Below are positions 11,160 to 20,787 of a DNA stretch of 64,000 nucleotides, one piece after another. Origin of the DNA: Hygrocybe punicea (lineage: Eukaryota; Basidiomycota; Agaricomycetes; Agaricales; Hygrophoraceae). The translations under genes and the position numbers were made by a program. The notes below the pieces were generated by a model that was not told the DNA's origin, searched no databases, and saw only the letters and a program-made list of their open reading frames with translations. The stretch covers positions 1,977,590 through 2,041,589 of the forward strand of contig OY744471.1 in the NCBI GenBank assembly GCA_963556145.1. The letters run 5' to 3'. Within the stretch, counting starts at the first letter, position 1. Each line of letters begins with the position of its first letter.

Positions 11160-12060
11160 GCCCCACATGCAGGCTGCAGCATCTTTGGTGTGTTTGGTGG
11201 ATGTGTTCGGTGTAGTATACCTAGTCATACCGGTCGATGGACATCCACCAAACATGTACACCAAACACACCGGATGTGTTTGGTGTAGTATACCTAGTCA
11301 TATTGGATTACCAAAATCCACTGAAAATGTCAACCGAACACACCGGTTCAACATGTTCGATGTGTTCAGTGTAGTATATCTGGTTATACCAGTGTACTGA
11401 CATGCACCGAACATGTCCACCGAACATGTTCGATGTGTTCGGTGTCGTATATCTGGTCATACCAGTTTACTGACCTGCACCGAACATGTCCACCGAACAC
11501 TCCGAACGTGTTCAATGTGTTTGGTGCCATATATCTGGTCATACTAGTTTACTGACATGCACCGAACATGTCCACCAAACACACCAAACATCTTCACCGA
11601 ACACACCGAACATGTTCGATGTGTTCGGTGTAGTATATCAGTTTACTGACCTGCACCAAACATGTCCACCGAACACACCGAACATGTTCGATGTGTTCGG
11701 TGTCGTATATCTGGTCATTCTAGTTTACTGACATGCACCGAACATGTCCACCAAACACACCGAACATGTTCGATGTGTTCGGTGTAGTATATCTGGTCAT
11801 ACCAGTTTACTGACATGCACCGAACATCTTCACCGAACACACCAAACATGTTCGATGTGTTCAGTGTAGTATATCTGGTCATACCAGTTCACTGACCTGC
11901 ACTGAACATGTCCACTGAACACACCGAACATGTTCGATGTGTTCGGTGTCATATATCTGGTCATACTAGTTTACTGACATGCACCGAACATGTCCACAGA
12001 ACACACTGAACATGTTCGATGTGTTCGGTGTCATATATCCGGTCACACCAGTTTACTTAC
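11160..12060 (+). repeat. Satellite array of palindromic units (CACCGAACACA...TGTGTTCGGTG)
   Basis: About nine units with variable spacing, roughly 70-110 bp. Each contains a near-perfect palindrome, left arm CACCGAACACACCGAACA and right arm TGTTCGATGTGTTCGGTG. Clear copies are at about 11595, 11666, 11748, 11831, 11911 and 11994. Between palindromes lies TATATCTGGTCATACCAG, itself partly palindromic. A last diverged unit of the first array type follows at about 12090-12270. Peptides read through this DNA (NMFDVFGVVY repeats) are treated as non-coding. Confidence 0.9.
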
Positions 12061-12599
12061 ATGCACTGAACATGTCCACCAAAACACCGTACAGATGTTT
12101 GTGCAAACAACTGTGCCAGATTAAAGCTGGGACACCTACCAAACACTCACCGCACACATTTGGACCTGTGTGACAAGTGTACAATGGACACTGTTTGACC
12201 TCATTTCATTATCAACAATTCTATTACACACAGTAGATGTGGCTACATGACAGATACCACTGACATATTGTTCATTCATACACGGCACATTGCATTATGA
12301 ATGCATGTGATCATTATCAGAAACCAATTGCAATTGCAATACCAACATGATATAACACTACCCATTTCCAAATTGGCTGCTGTGATCCGGCTGCCTTATT
12401 GTTCTTGCTGATTGGGACAACAAATTCTCACGCTCAACTCCACCCAGTCACACGGTTTCATAATTATTCCCAGGGCTTCAAAATTGTTCCCACAGTTTCA
12501 CAAAATTGTTCCCACGGCTTGGCAAATTAGAGTCTGACCCTGAGTTTGAGAATCCACCGTATAGAACGATTCCCTTATAGGGACTCGTAACTTACACAA

Positions 12600-14240
12600 A
12601 ATCATGCGGTAGCGAGAACTATATCACTTGATAACACATTCCGAGTGGCCAACAAGGCCACTGTTGTTGACAAGCAGAAGTGACATACCAAGGTAATGAA
12701 AGGAGGTATTCTCAGCGTGTTGAATGAGGATAGTCAAACCATTGCTTGGGTATGTTTCTACATGTCGTTGAATAAATACCAACTAACTGGAAATCTTGAT
12801 CAGCGCATGGGCCAGACTGTTGCCGCAGATGAAATAACAGAAATACTTAATGGCTATCGTCGACGTTGCGCAGATCTTGGTGTTTCACAACCAGAAATGG
12901 TCATCGTCGACAATTGCTGCCACGTCCGAAATGCCATCGTGAAGGCTTGCCCTGATACACATGTTGCACTCGACGTCTACCATTTCTTGATGAGGTGTGT
13001 TTTAGATGATAAAATTGATCTGCAGAACAATTGTGTGTGTGTCCGACACTCAATTGCTCTGCAAATCTTTAGAGAGCAACAGGTATTTAAACTTACACTC
13101 ACCTCATCACTAGGTATCTTATCGTGGTTATAAATGGTGTCAAGAATCCCTATCGAAGTGAAGTTGCCAAGGATATCACCGAATCAATACTGAAGGTATG
13201 AGCTGGGAAGGAAGGACATGCTATATATTGAGAAAGGGAGGAGCAGATGAAGAGATTGCAATCTGCATATGAAAAATGGGCAAAGAAGGGGAATGTGTGG
13301 TCGGCAGCTGCTTCAAAGGTCAGTTGCACAGTCAGTTGATGATTCCTAGCTAATAATTGCAAGGAGGTGCATGTAGAGCAAATGCGGCACGTACAGAAAG
13401 GGTGCCTATCATGTACATGCAATGATATAGCTGCAGACGGAAGTTGAGTCGAAGGGTCCCACAAAGGCTGGAATTCAATTCAACGATCATTTGCAAGCAG
13501 TATTGAAATGTTTTCTGCACTTGCCCATGACTTCGTGTTGCGACGAAAGTCACAAAACATCCATATTGCATCTTCGCTGCCAGCACCTACACCATTCGTG
13601 AAGTCAACCTTCGGATCTCATCATATCCATTTGACAAATCGTATTGCCTCCCTGTGGAATAGACTTGTGAAAGCAGAACTATCAAAAGGCAACCAAACTC
13701 TTCAGTTTCTCCCAGAAATGAGAGCTGCAAATAGCAACGAAAAGTTTGGCTTGGTCATCTCGATGCACTCAGAAACATATGGTGGTCTACTGGAAGGGAA
13801 AGATGAAGAAAATGGCGGGTCACTCTGCCACGTACCTTCACAGGATGACGTGGATGCCAACACTATCCTCCAAGGCCTCGGAATTGACCCCCTACTTCGC
13901 TTTCACCACCTGCAATCTGTTATCAGTCAACCAGATCCCACAAATCCACAACAGATCCAGGTTACCAAAGGTGCCAGCAAGGTATGTCCTGGAAAATATT
14001 GATGATCTAGATGCTGACTTGGTAGCAAGATCGTGAACACGCATTGGGAAGGAAGCACCAACAGGGAGGTGGTCCAAGCTGAAGGGAATGCTGAGTGGGA
14101 AAGGACAAGTTGTCATGATGGGATCATTGATGATCAGAGGTCGTTGGCTACAGGAGATGATGTAGCGATGATTGTAGATTTGGAGCATTCAGGACTCCGA
14201 CCTCAAGTCAACCATACCGAGTTACCATCTACCGTTGAGT
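12600..14240 (+). pseudogene. DDE-like middle part of the DUF6729-like mobile-family gene
   Basis: A transposase-like catalytic layout is visible: LDNTFRVANKATV (about 12630-12668), MKGGILSVLNEDSQTIAW (12696), EMVIVDNCCHVRN (about 12895-12933) and ALDVYHFLMR (about 12967-12996). The Asp residues in LDNTF, VDNCC and LDVYH could be the acidic triad; this is read by pattern only. It continues with VINGVKNPYRSEVAKDITES (about 13128), EKWAKKGNVWSAAASK (about 13268) and ALAHDFVLRRKS (13516), with frame changes that could be introns. A TGA interrupts KQK-HTK at about 12679, where an Arg codon would be expected. It is cut off near 14300 by a hAT element. Not functional as it stands. Confidence 0.6.
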
Positions 14241-14499
14241 GACGCAACTCTGTTGTATCTGAGGACTTACTGAGTATTTCCAGGATCACGCTGCCACACC
14301 TGTGATAGTGTTGGGGAAGTTTGGTTTGGTCCGGTTTGGGGCCTTTTTGCCCAATCCAGAAACCGAATGGTCCGGTTTTCCACCCGAAATCCCCAAACCA
14401 GACCGGAACCGATGCAAACTGTTTGCATCGGTTCAGTTTCGGTCCAAACGTGGTCTAGACCACGAACCATATGGGCTGTGGGCCCTCACTCCCATCTGA

Positions 14500-14551
14500 C
14501 CTCGCAAGAGTGCCGCACACGTCAATCGATGTGGCCGGCCTCATTACGAGG
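14500..14551. other. Conserved palindromic core of hAT element B
   Basis: CCTCG at 14500 and CGAGG at 14547 enclose CACGTCAATCGATGTG (14518-14533). The same arrangement is in the elements at 26746-26797 and, less well kept, at 42279-42299 and 51611-51626. Confidence 0.65.
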
Positions 14552-15059
14552 TGTGTTTGGGGGTTTGGTGGGCTGCCCAGCCCTGTCCTAGCGAAACACA
14601 CGCGTCGAACGCGTGTGTTCGGCCTCGGCTGTTGTCGTTTGGGTGTTGTTGTGGTGGTGGTGGTGGTGGTGGTGGTGGTGGTGGTGACCCGACGCGTCAC
14701 ATGCATTGTTCGCGCGAAGGCGGGTTGGACCCGCGATTGCTGTGTTGGCCGGTTTGGGTAGGTGCGTGGTGGTGATGGTGGTGGTGGTGGTGGTGGTGGT
14801 GGTGCCCTACGCGTCATACGCGTTGTGCACGCGACGATGGCCGGGTTGCACCCGCTTTGGTTGTTTTCGGTGGACGCGTGGTGGTGGTGGCATAGGAGCC
14901 TCTTCGCATGGGTGTCCAGGCACGTCATACGCATTGTACACGCGACGATGGCTGGGTTGACCCCGCGTTTTGGCGTTCCTCGGTGGTGTTGGTGTTGTGT
15001 GGTGGTGATGGTGGTAGTGGTGGTGTTGCGTGGTGGTGGTGGTGGTACGGTGCCACGTT

Positions 15060-15143
15060 CTGTGATATACAAATAAAATCAGTGAAAAAGTCAATAAAAA
15101 TACATACCACGAAGGAGCGGGGGTGGATGCACCATCCCCCGCT
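15060..15143 (-). other. Palindrome-intron module 1 of element B
   Basis: Read on minus: a GC-rich palindrome (15143-15116, arm AGCGGGGG), then a 48-nt intron-like stretch (15107-15060) with donor GTATGT and acceptor ATATCACAG, leading straight into a CAC repeat tract. Confidence 0.6.
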
Positions 15144-15377
15144 GCTCGATGACTACCATTCTACTCTGTTCACGTTCGTTTGCGTGCGCGCGCGTTGGAG
15201 GAGTTGGCATGTCCGGTGCGGCATTGATCGCTGCTGTCATGGTCATGGCCGTCGTGGTGGCAGTCGCCGTTGTCGCCGTCATGGTGGTGGTGGTGGTGAT
15301 GGTGGTGATGGTGGTGTTGGTGGTGGTGATGGTGGTGATGGTGGTGACGGTGGTGTTGGTGGTGGTGGTGCGTCAAC

Positions 15378-15461
15378 CTGTAATGTGTTAATGCGTTAGT
15401 TAAAGTTCAAATAAATAAAAATGAAAAACATACATGGGCGGCAGGGAGTACCCCGCCGCCC
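15378..15461 (-). other. Palindrome-intron module 2 of element B
   Basis: Read on minus: palindrome GGGCGGC...GCCGCCC (15461-15436), then a 56-nt intron-like stretch (15433-15378) with donor GTATGT, branch-like TAACTAAC and acceptor ACATTACAG, leading into GACGCACCACCACC. Confidence 0.6.
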
Positions 15462-15755
15462 GTTTTGTCGACCTCGGGTGCTCCATCGTCCTCGTTTGGC
15501 GTACATCGGGGGTGTTGCTGGTGGGCGTTGGTGACTTTGGGTGACTTTCGAAGTCAGCCAAGGAGCCGACTTTGGACTCTCGGTTTGCAGTTCAAACTGA
15601 GTTTGAAACCGTTTCGGCCCGCAGCCAAATCCCCAAACCAGAGATCGAACGGTTCGGTCTCCGCTGGAAATTCCCAAACCGAAACCGAGACCGGCGATTT
15701 TGGTTTGGTCTAAACCGGGTTTGGATCGGTCTGAGACCGAACTTCCCCAACACTA

Positions 15756-15900
15756 GTCATGCCCAACGTCGACGACGACGAGCGCGCATGCCAGTGAGTG
15801 ATGGGCAGGGCCATGGCAACGGTGACGGGAAAGCCCGAGCCCATCAGCGCCCTTGTTCCTCAATGTTACTATATTTAGAATCCTCTGATAAAGGCCAAAC
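15756..15900 (+). other. Probable unoccupied insertion site corresponding to solo LTR A
   Basis: About 15762-15868 matches, in reverse, the two flanks of solo LTR A (4106-4170 and 3165-3220) joined without the LTR, with CCGT present once. So the host sequence of LTR A exists here in its pre-insertion form. It abuts the right end of hAT element B. No gene is recognised between 15900 and 16100. Confidence 0.7.
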
Positions 15901-16102
15901 ACCTAGATTAGGATGTCCAGATTTGGACAACAGTGAGCGGGAGGCGGGGCTGGAAACACACTATAGTCCGAGGCCAGATGTCAAAAATTTTCTAAGTACC
16001 CTATAGCTATTGAACATTTATTGAAGGAGGCCTTAGCCATGATAAAAACCCTCTAGTTAGAGGTGTCACCCAGATAGGATGTAACCTCTAAGTAGAGGGG
16101 TT

Positions 16103-16422
16103 TAGGGAAATGCAGGGATAAGGGTAAATCCTTTTCCGCAGGCATCCGTACTCTTAAGAGTACGAGTACGGATACAGATTCTCGTATCCGTGGGCTTCAA
16201 AATGAGCCGGAGATCATCCAAAACGGTCAAGAATTGACTGAGATAGAGACTAAACATTGATTGGACTCTATCTCAGTCAATTCTTGACCGTTTCAGGTGA
16301 TCTCCGGCTCATTTTGATCGCGAATCCGTGGGTAAAATCCGTGGATATTGCATCCGTATCTGTGGGGAGTACGAGTACGGATACAGACAAATGTATCCTG
16401 GGATTACCCCTGCATTTCCCTA
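16103..16422. mobile_element. 320-bp foldback hAT-type MITE
   Basis: The ends TAGGGAAATGCAGGG / CCCTGCATTTCCCTA are inverted, and the element is palindromic along most of its length with a centre near 16250 (GAATTGACTGAGATAGAG against CTCTATCTCAGTCAATTC). The target duplication is a perfect 8 bp, GAGGGGTT (16095-16102 and 16423-16430). An 8-bp duplication with TAGGG ends points to hAT. No coding capacity. Confidence 0.9.
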
Positions 16423-16439
16423 GAGGGGTTTGGTGGGCT

Positions 16440-17190
16440 TCACAGGTGCGCTGCCACCACCAAATGCTCATCCGAACCAAAGCGGAAACTTGACCAACTG
16501 TCAACAGATCTTACTGAAGATCACATTGCACAATGGCCATGCATGCAAGAGCTGAGTGGCGTCACACAGGTTGGTTGTTTTATCTATATGTGTGCCAAGG
16601 TGTTAATGAAGAATAGATGCCACGCCAAATCGACTAAAATTTCAGATCTCAACACCACTGCGATGTACCCTCAGTCCCGTCATCTGCCACTGGCACTTCC
16701 GGATTTCAAACTACAATGACCAAGCTCTCATCACCACTTGTGCTGCCGGATCAGCAGAATCTTACACGATCTGAGCATTTATTTTCAATTTCCACGCAAA
16801 CAAACATCCGGTCAATGTCAATTAAGGACGACAACGAGTTCTATCTATTTATGGACCTGCATCTCGAAAAACATTGGGTATCTTTTAACATGACCTCCCA
16901 GAGATGGGTTGCCGCGACTCAAATGTACAACAAACGTCTGGAGGCAATGAATACCAAGAACAACCAGATTACGATTAGGAAACACCCTCGTGCACTTGTC
17001 GATCTCCTCAGTGACATCAAAACAAAGATTTCTGACCACATTTTGAAGAACAACTACATGTGTACATACATTTTCACTATAAACTCAACATTTATTACAT
17101 GCATTTTGCTACCATTTGAGCTACCAGAAGCAAGACTGAGACTTTTTGGAGGAAACACTGCGCCACTGATGCGGTTTCCACGTCTATGAC
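16440..17190 (+). pseudogene. C-terminal part of the DUF6729-like mobile-family gene
   Basis: Two overlapping frames carry coding character: KRKLDQLSTDLTEDHIAQW then DLNTTAMYPQSRHLPLALP (up to about 16715), and DNEFYLFMDLHLEKHWVSFN, MTSQRWVAATQMYNKRLEAM, RKHPRALVDLLSDIKTKI (about 16826-17040). I place this after the DDE-like part (12600-14240) from memory of the family order; hAT element B, the LTR-A target sequence and a MITE lie between. The frame change at about 16716 shows decay or an unrecognised intron. Medium confidence that the three pieces are one gene. Confidence 0.45.
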
Positions 17191-18061
17191 CCCGGATAAA
17201 GAGATAATAAAAGATGAAAACGTCGCAAAGGTGCGAACAGGACTTGGGACACTCCCGAGTATAACGCAATAATGCGCAATAATATGCGCGATCAAATAAA
17301 CAAATGCGGAAAGTCGCGAGATAACGCTATATCGCAACGCAGTGATAAACAAGAATTGGAAGGCTTAGCTGAGTGTCCTAGATGACAGCGCGATATGCAG
17401 TGATGACGCGACGAGATGAGGGTTCTACGCTATGACTTAGGTCGCGATAGTGGAGAGTGCGCAACAAGAAAAGACGCAGATTTGAGTAGGAATGACTGGA
17501 TTTTTAAACTTAAAACGCAAACTAGTGGGGAGGGGAGAACTGGGTTCTTCTTCATTTATTTTCTACTACAGGACATTTTTTTTTATACTCTAAAGGGATA
17601 GGGGTTTAAGGGTGGATGAGTGAAATAGAAATGCAGTGAAATATCGCATGAAAGCGACGAAACGGGAACGGAATAGCGAAGGGTTTGAAATAACAGCGAA
17701 TATCACATGAAAGTCGGCGAAAAGACGAAGATAAACCGGATGAATTACATTTCTGGTATCGGACTCGGTGTCCGAACGTATAGAACGTGTTTAACGGTCG
17801 TGTTTCAGCATATTGAGACCAGGTTGCGTGGTTAAGATACAGCGAAGATGTCACAGTCACGCGCGCGTCGATCGGCGTAAGTCGCGCAAGTTGCGGCCGG
17901 TGCGCTGATGTTTCGCATGTACGCGGGACGCGGAAGAGTCGTAGGGAAAGTAGAATTGGATCCTATGAGAGATTCCGTGCCCAAAGGGAGAGACTGCGTA
18001 TCACCGCTGTCTCTCTCGTTAAGGTTGATAAAGGAAAATCGGTACGCACATCTGCTGAATG
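17191..18061. other. Region without a gene; possible minus-strand LTR
   Basis: No coding region is recognised. Short repeats of GCGCAATAATGCGC type and many CGCGAT motifs are present. A TATAAAAAAA box on the minus strand at about 17580-17590 could be the promoter of a solo LTR, but I could not find ends or a target duplication. Confidence 0.35.
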
Positions 18062-18531
18062 AAGATACCTGACACAGTAACATCTGCCCAACAGAGAAGG
18101 GCCGCAGTTTGCACTCGGTGTCATACTATCATGTACCCTGGTCCAACGGGGTCTCCGGAGAACCACAAGAAAGGCTATTGTTCAGATGGGGTCAAACAAG
18201 TGATGAAAGTGGACCAAGTACCTGAATGGCCCAGCCCGAAGGCATTTTTGAACTTGGGACGACATTCAATCCATTGGTGTTTCTTTCCACCCTCCGAGAA
18301 GTCTACGAAGCACTTGTAATACGAGGAGACGATGGCGGAGACCTTGCGATGGAGTATGCGGCATTTGCAAAGCTGCTCAAGAGCCACTTGGTCAACCCTC
18401 CGGATGGACGGTTCTTGTTCAAGCTTTTCAACCTCGACATGCCAGGCTCAACTCCATCAGAGATATTTGTCGAATACAATGGGTTGCGCTACTTGCAGGT
18501 TAACTGTTTCCATGCCAATACCGTTGGGTAG
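18062..18531 (+). pseudogene. Cys/His-cluster protein of unknown function, frameshifted
   Basis: Starts MKIPDTVTSAQQRR, followed by a putative zinc site CTRCHTIMYPGPTG, then H-x4-C in SPENHKKGYCSDG (pattern C-x2-C-x14-H-x4-C). Next comes DQVPEWP, and then in another frame QPEGIFELGTTFNPLVFL (from 18229), LAMEYAAFAKLL and FVEYNGLRYLQ, ending at 18531. The switch at about 18225 looks like a single-base deletion, since no splice sites fit. I have seen similar arrangements in mushroom genomes near mobile elements, but I cannot name the family. Confidence 0.5.
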
Positions 18532-19150
18532 CCCAACTCCTTGCCACTTTTTTGTCTCGTACTTATGTTTCCATTCTCATAATAAAATATACACGTGTCC
18601 TCACGTGTTTGTGGGTCACCCTTCAGTCTTTTCGGTCAGACTTGGGTCTTTGGGGTGAAGTCTCGGTCTTACACGGTCATAAGATGGTCTTAAGATCGCC
18701 CTTCTTATGGCGGGGTTGCCTATAAGGCTTGTAGTGTGGGAAGGTCAGGTGCATTCAACTTACCGCCGTCTCTCACATTGTCAAACCTGAACAATACAAC
18801 CAGGTGCCCACCAATACATGCCAGTGCAGCGGAATAGCACCCCATCAGTAAGTTTTTATTTCACATCTTGTTTTACTGACTAGTTCTACCTATAGCCTTG
18901 GCTGTACCCAACCCACTCCAACACCCACATCAACACCATGCAGGACGAAGACCTGGGGCAATTCCTCAGAACGATGACGGGATGGCCGTCCACGACGGTC
19001 GCGATGGCTGCGATCTTCCCTGGCTGGTGTATCCCAAACTCAATGACCGGTTAGTAAGGTTTCATGACAAACGAGGATGAGGAAGCGGCGATGGCAACGG
19101 CAGTGGCAGCAACAGCAGGGTAAGTTTTCTTAAATCATGATTTTTCTTTT
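18532..19150. other. Intergenic region with dispersed repeat motifs
   Basis: Contains GACTTGGGTCTTTGGGG-type short repeats, and at 18721-18757 an inverted copy of the CACCTGACCTTCCCACAC motif found left of the palindrome at 2985. No gene is recognised. Confidence 0.45.
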
Positions 19151-19159
19151 TTTTGACTG

Positions 19160-20110
19160 AGTAGCTCTACTGCCTACGCCTACGGCCATGCCCACCCACA
19201 CCCACACCATTTTCAACATCCAATACATGGCCTCCCCATGAATTTCGACCACGCACAGCTCATATAACCCCCCCATGCCTCGTTCCCATTGAAAACAAGA
19301 GGCTGGAGGGTCCCAGCGCCTCACGCCGACATCTTTTCCCCCGACCCACCCCCCAGTTTTTCAACACCCAATACAAGCCTTCCCCTGCGGTTTTCGACCA
19401 CCCCCAACTCAAGTACACCCCCATGTCTCCGTTTCCGTTGGAAACAAGCTGTCAGGGGTCTCAGGACCTCGCGTTACCGTCTTCTGCCCAACCACCCCAC
19501 CTCACTTTTTTCTACCAACAGGATACCTTCTCCCGCGCCGTTTGCGGCCATCCCTGGTTAGTGTACACCTCCGGCGCCTCGTTTCCATTGAAAACGAGAT
19601 GTTGGGGGGTCTCAGGACCTCGCGTTCCCGTCTTCTGCCCAACCAGCTCACCCCCTTTTTTCTACCAACAGGACACCTTCTCCCGTGCCATTTGCGGCCA
19701 TCCCCAGCTAGTGTACACCCCCCGCGCCTCGTTTCTGTCGAAAATGAGACGTTGGGGGTCTCAGGACTTCGCGTTCCCGTCTTCTGCCCAACCAGCTCAC
19801 CCCTCTTTTTTCTACCAACAGGGCACCTTCTCCCACGCTGTTTGCGGCCATCCCCGGCTAGTGTACACCCCCTGCGCCTCGTTTCCATTGAAAACGAGGC
19901 GTCGGGGGGTCTCAGGACCTCGCGTTCCCATCTTCTGCCCAACCAGCTCACCCTCTTTTTTCTACCAACAGGACACCCCCTCCCGCGCCGTTTGTGGCCA
20001 CCCCCGGCTAGTGTACACCCCCAGCGCCTCGTTTCCGTTGAAAACGAGACTTCGGGTGGTGTCAGGACCTCGTGCTCCTGCCATCTGCCCAACCACTGCC
20101 ACCCCACCTT
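19160..20110 (+). repeat. Minisatellite, 150-bp unit
   Basis: The marker TCTTCTGCCCAACCA recurs every 150 bp (units start at 19471, 19621, 19771 and 19921, with a partial unit from 20071), and more diverged units occur upstream (about 19321 and about 19170). The period is exactly 50 codons, so open frames of 237 and 251 codons on plus and 241 on minus run through it. I treat them as by-products of the period unless transcription shows otherwise. Each unit carries TTTTTTCTACCAACAG, which resembles a 3' splice site. Confidence 0.85.
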
Positions 20111-20229
20111 TTTCAACCACCACGCCCTGTTTTTAACCACCCCCAGCTTGTTTCCGTTGAAGACGAGAGGCTGGGGGGTCCTAGCATGTTGCCCAGCCAT
20201 CTCTTGGCCCAACCCTATGTATAGCATTC

Positions 20230-20490
20230 TCTGTAGTATTAAATTAATTCATTTGTTTTTATTCTGTCCAAAATCCAAGAAAACTAAGAACATATAAGAA
20301 GACATTAAGAATGTATAAGAAGAAATAAGACCAAGTAAGAAAAAGTAAGTGGAAGGACCTTCTTATTTCGTCTTATTTCGTCTTCCAAAATCTCGTCTTA
20401 ATTCGTCTTAATCTGTCTTAACTCACCACTAAGACAAATTAAGAACTTAGTAAGACAAACTAAGATGACCCTTGTTTTACTGATGTGATA
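20230..20490. repeat. TAAGA-rich foldback-like end
   Basis: TAAGAACATATAAGAAGAC-type repeats turn into TCTTATTTCGTCTTA-type inverted ones at about 20360. The stretch ends in CCCTTGTTTTACTGATGTG, the inverse of the CATCAGTAAAACAGGG block at 955 and 2100. This is probably the end of one member of that repeat family. Confidence 0.5.
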
Positions 20491-20787
20491 TGGGCCGCCC
20501 ATATCACTGTATTACTACAGTTGTAACCTGCGGCCAGCTTCAGTCACAACTAACTATCGAAGGGTGCCAGGACCTGGAGTCTCACTACAATGTCACCATA
20601 TATGGACCCTCGACTGACCTGGCCATGCTCGACAACCGTAACAAATGCAAGGGAAACGCGGCGCCAATGGTCATACTGACTGTAACTATAATATAATAAG
20701 TCACGGATATCGCTACAGAATTTGGGAAAATCATGTGATCCCAGTGCCTTACGTAATTTCGCTTCACTTGATCAGGTTTTCGAGTCT

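Larger units (their letters stand above)
14306..15755 (-). mobile_element. Non-autonomous hAT-type element B with trinucleotide arrays
   Basis: The ends are TAGTGTTGGGGAAGTTTGG and its inverted counterpart (GAACTTCCCCAACACTA). TAGTGTTG is a hAT-type terminus. Sub-terminal DNA is full of inverted ACCGAA/TTCGGT motifs. The interior has GGT arrays (14649-14690, about 14767-14800, 14998-15050, 15280-15370), two palindrome-intron modules, and a palindromic core at 14500-14551. No transposase is encoded. The flanking 8 bp do not match (ACCTGTGA left, GTCATGCC right), so one side has probably been rearranged after insertion. Orientation is given as that of the inferred introns (minus). Confidence 0.75.

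Noticed and set aside
10010..12060. CRISPR-like look of regular repeats
   Set aside because: Units are satellites in a eukaryotic genome, without unique spacers of constant length or cas genes.
14471..15399. His-, Thr-, Val- and Gly-rich open frames on both strands
   Set aside because: These are translations of GGT/CAC arrays inside hAT element B. The splice-like signals are reported instead of the peptides.
19423..20297. 237-, 251- and 241-codon genes in the 150-bp minisatellite
   Set aside because: A period divisible by three keeps frames open on both strands; no conserved domain or start.
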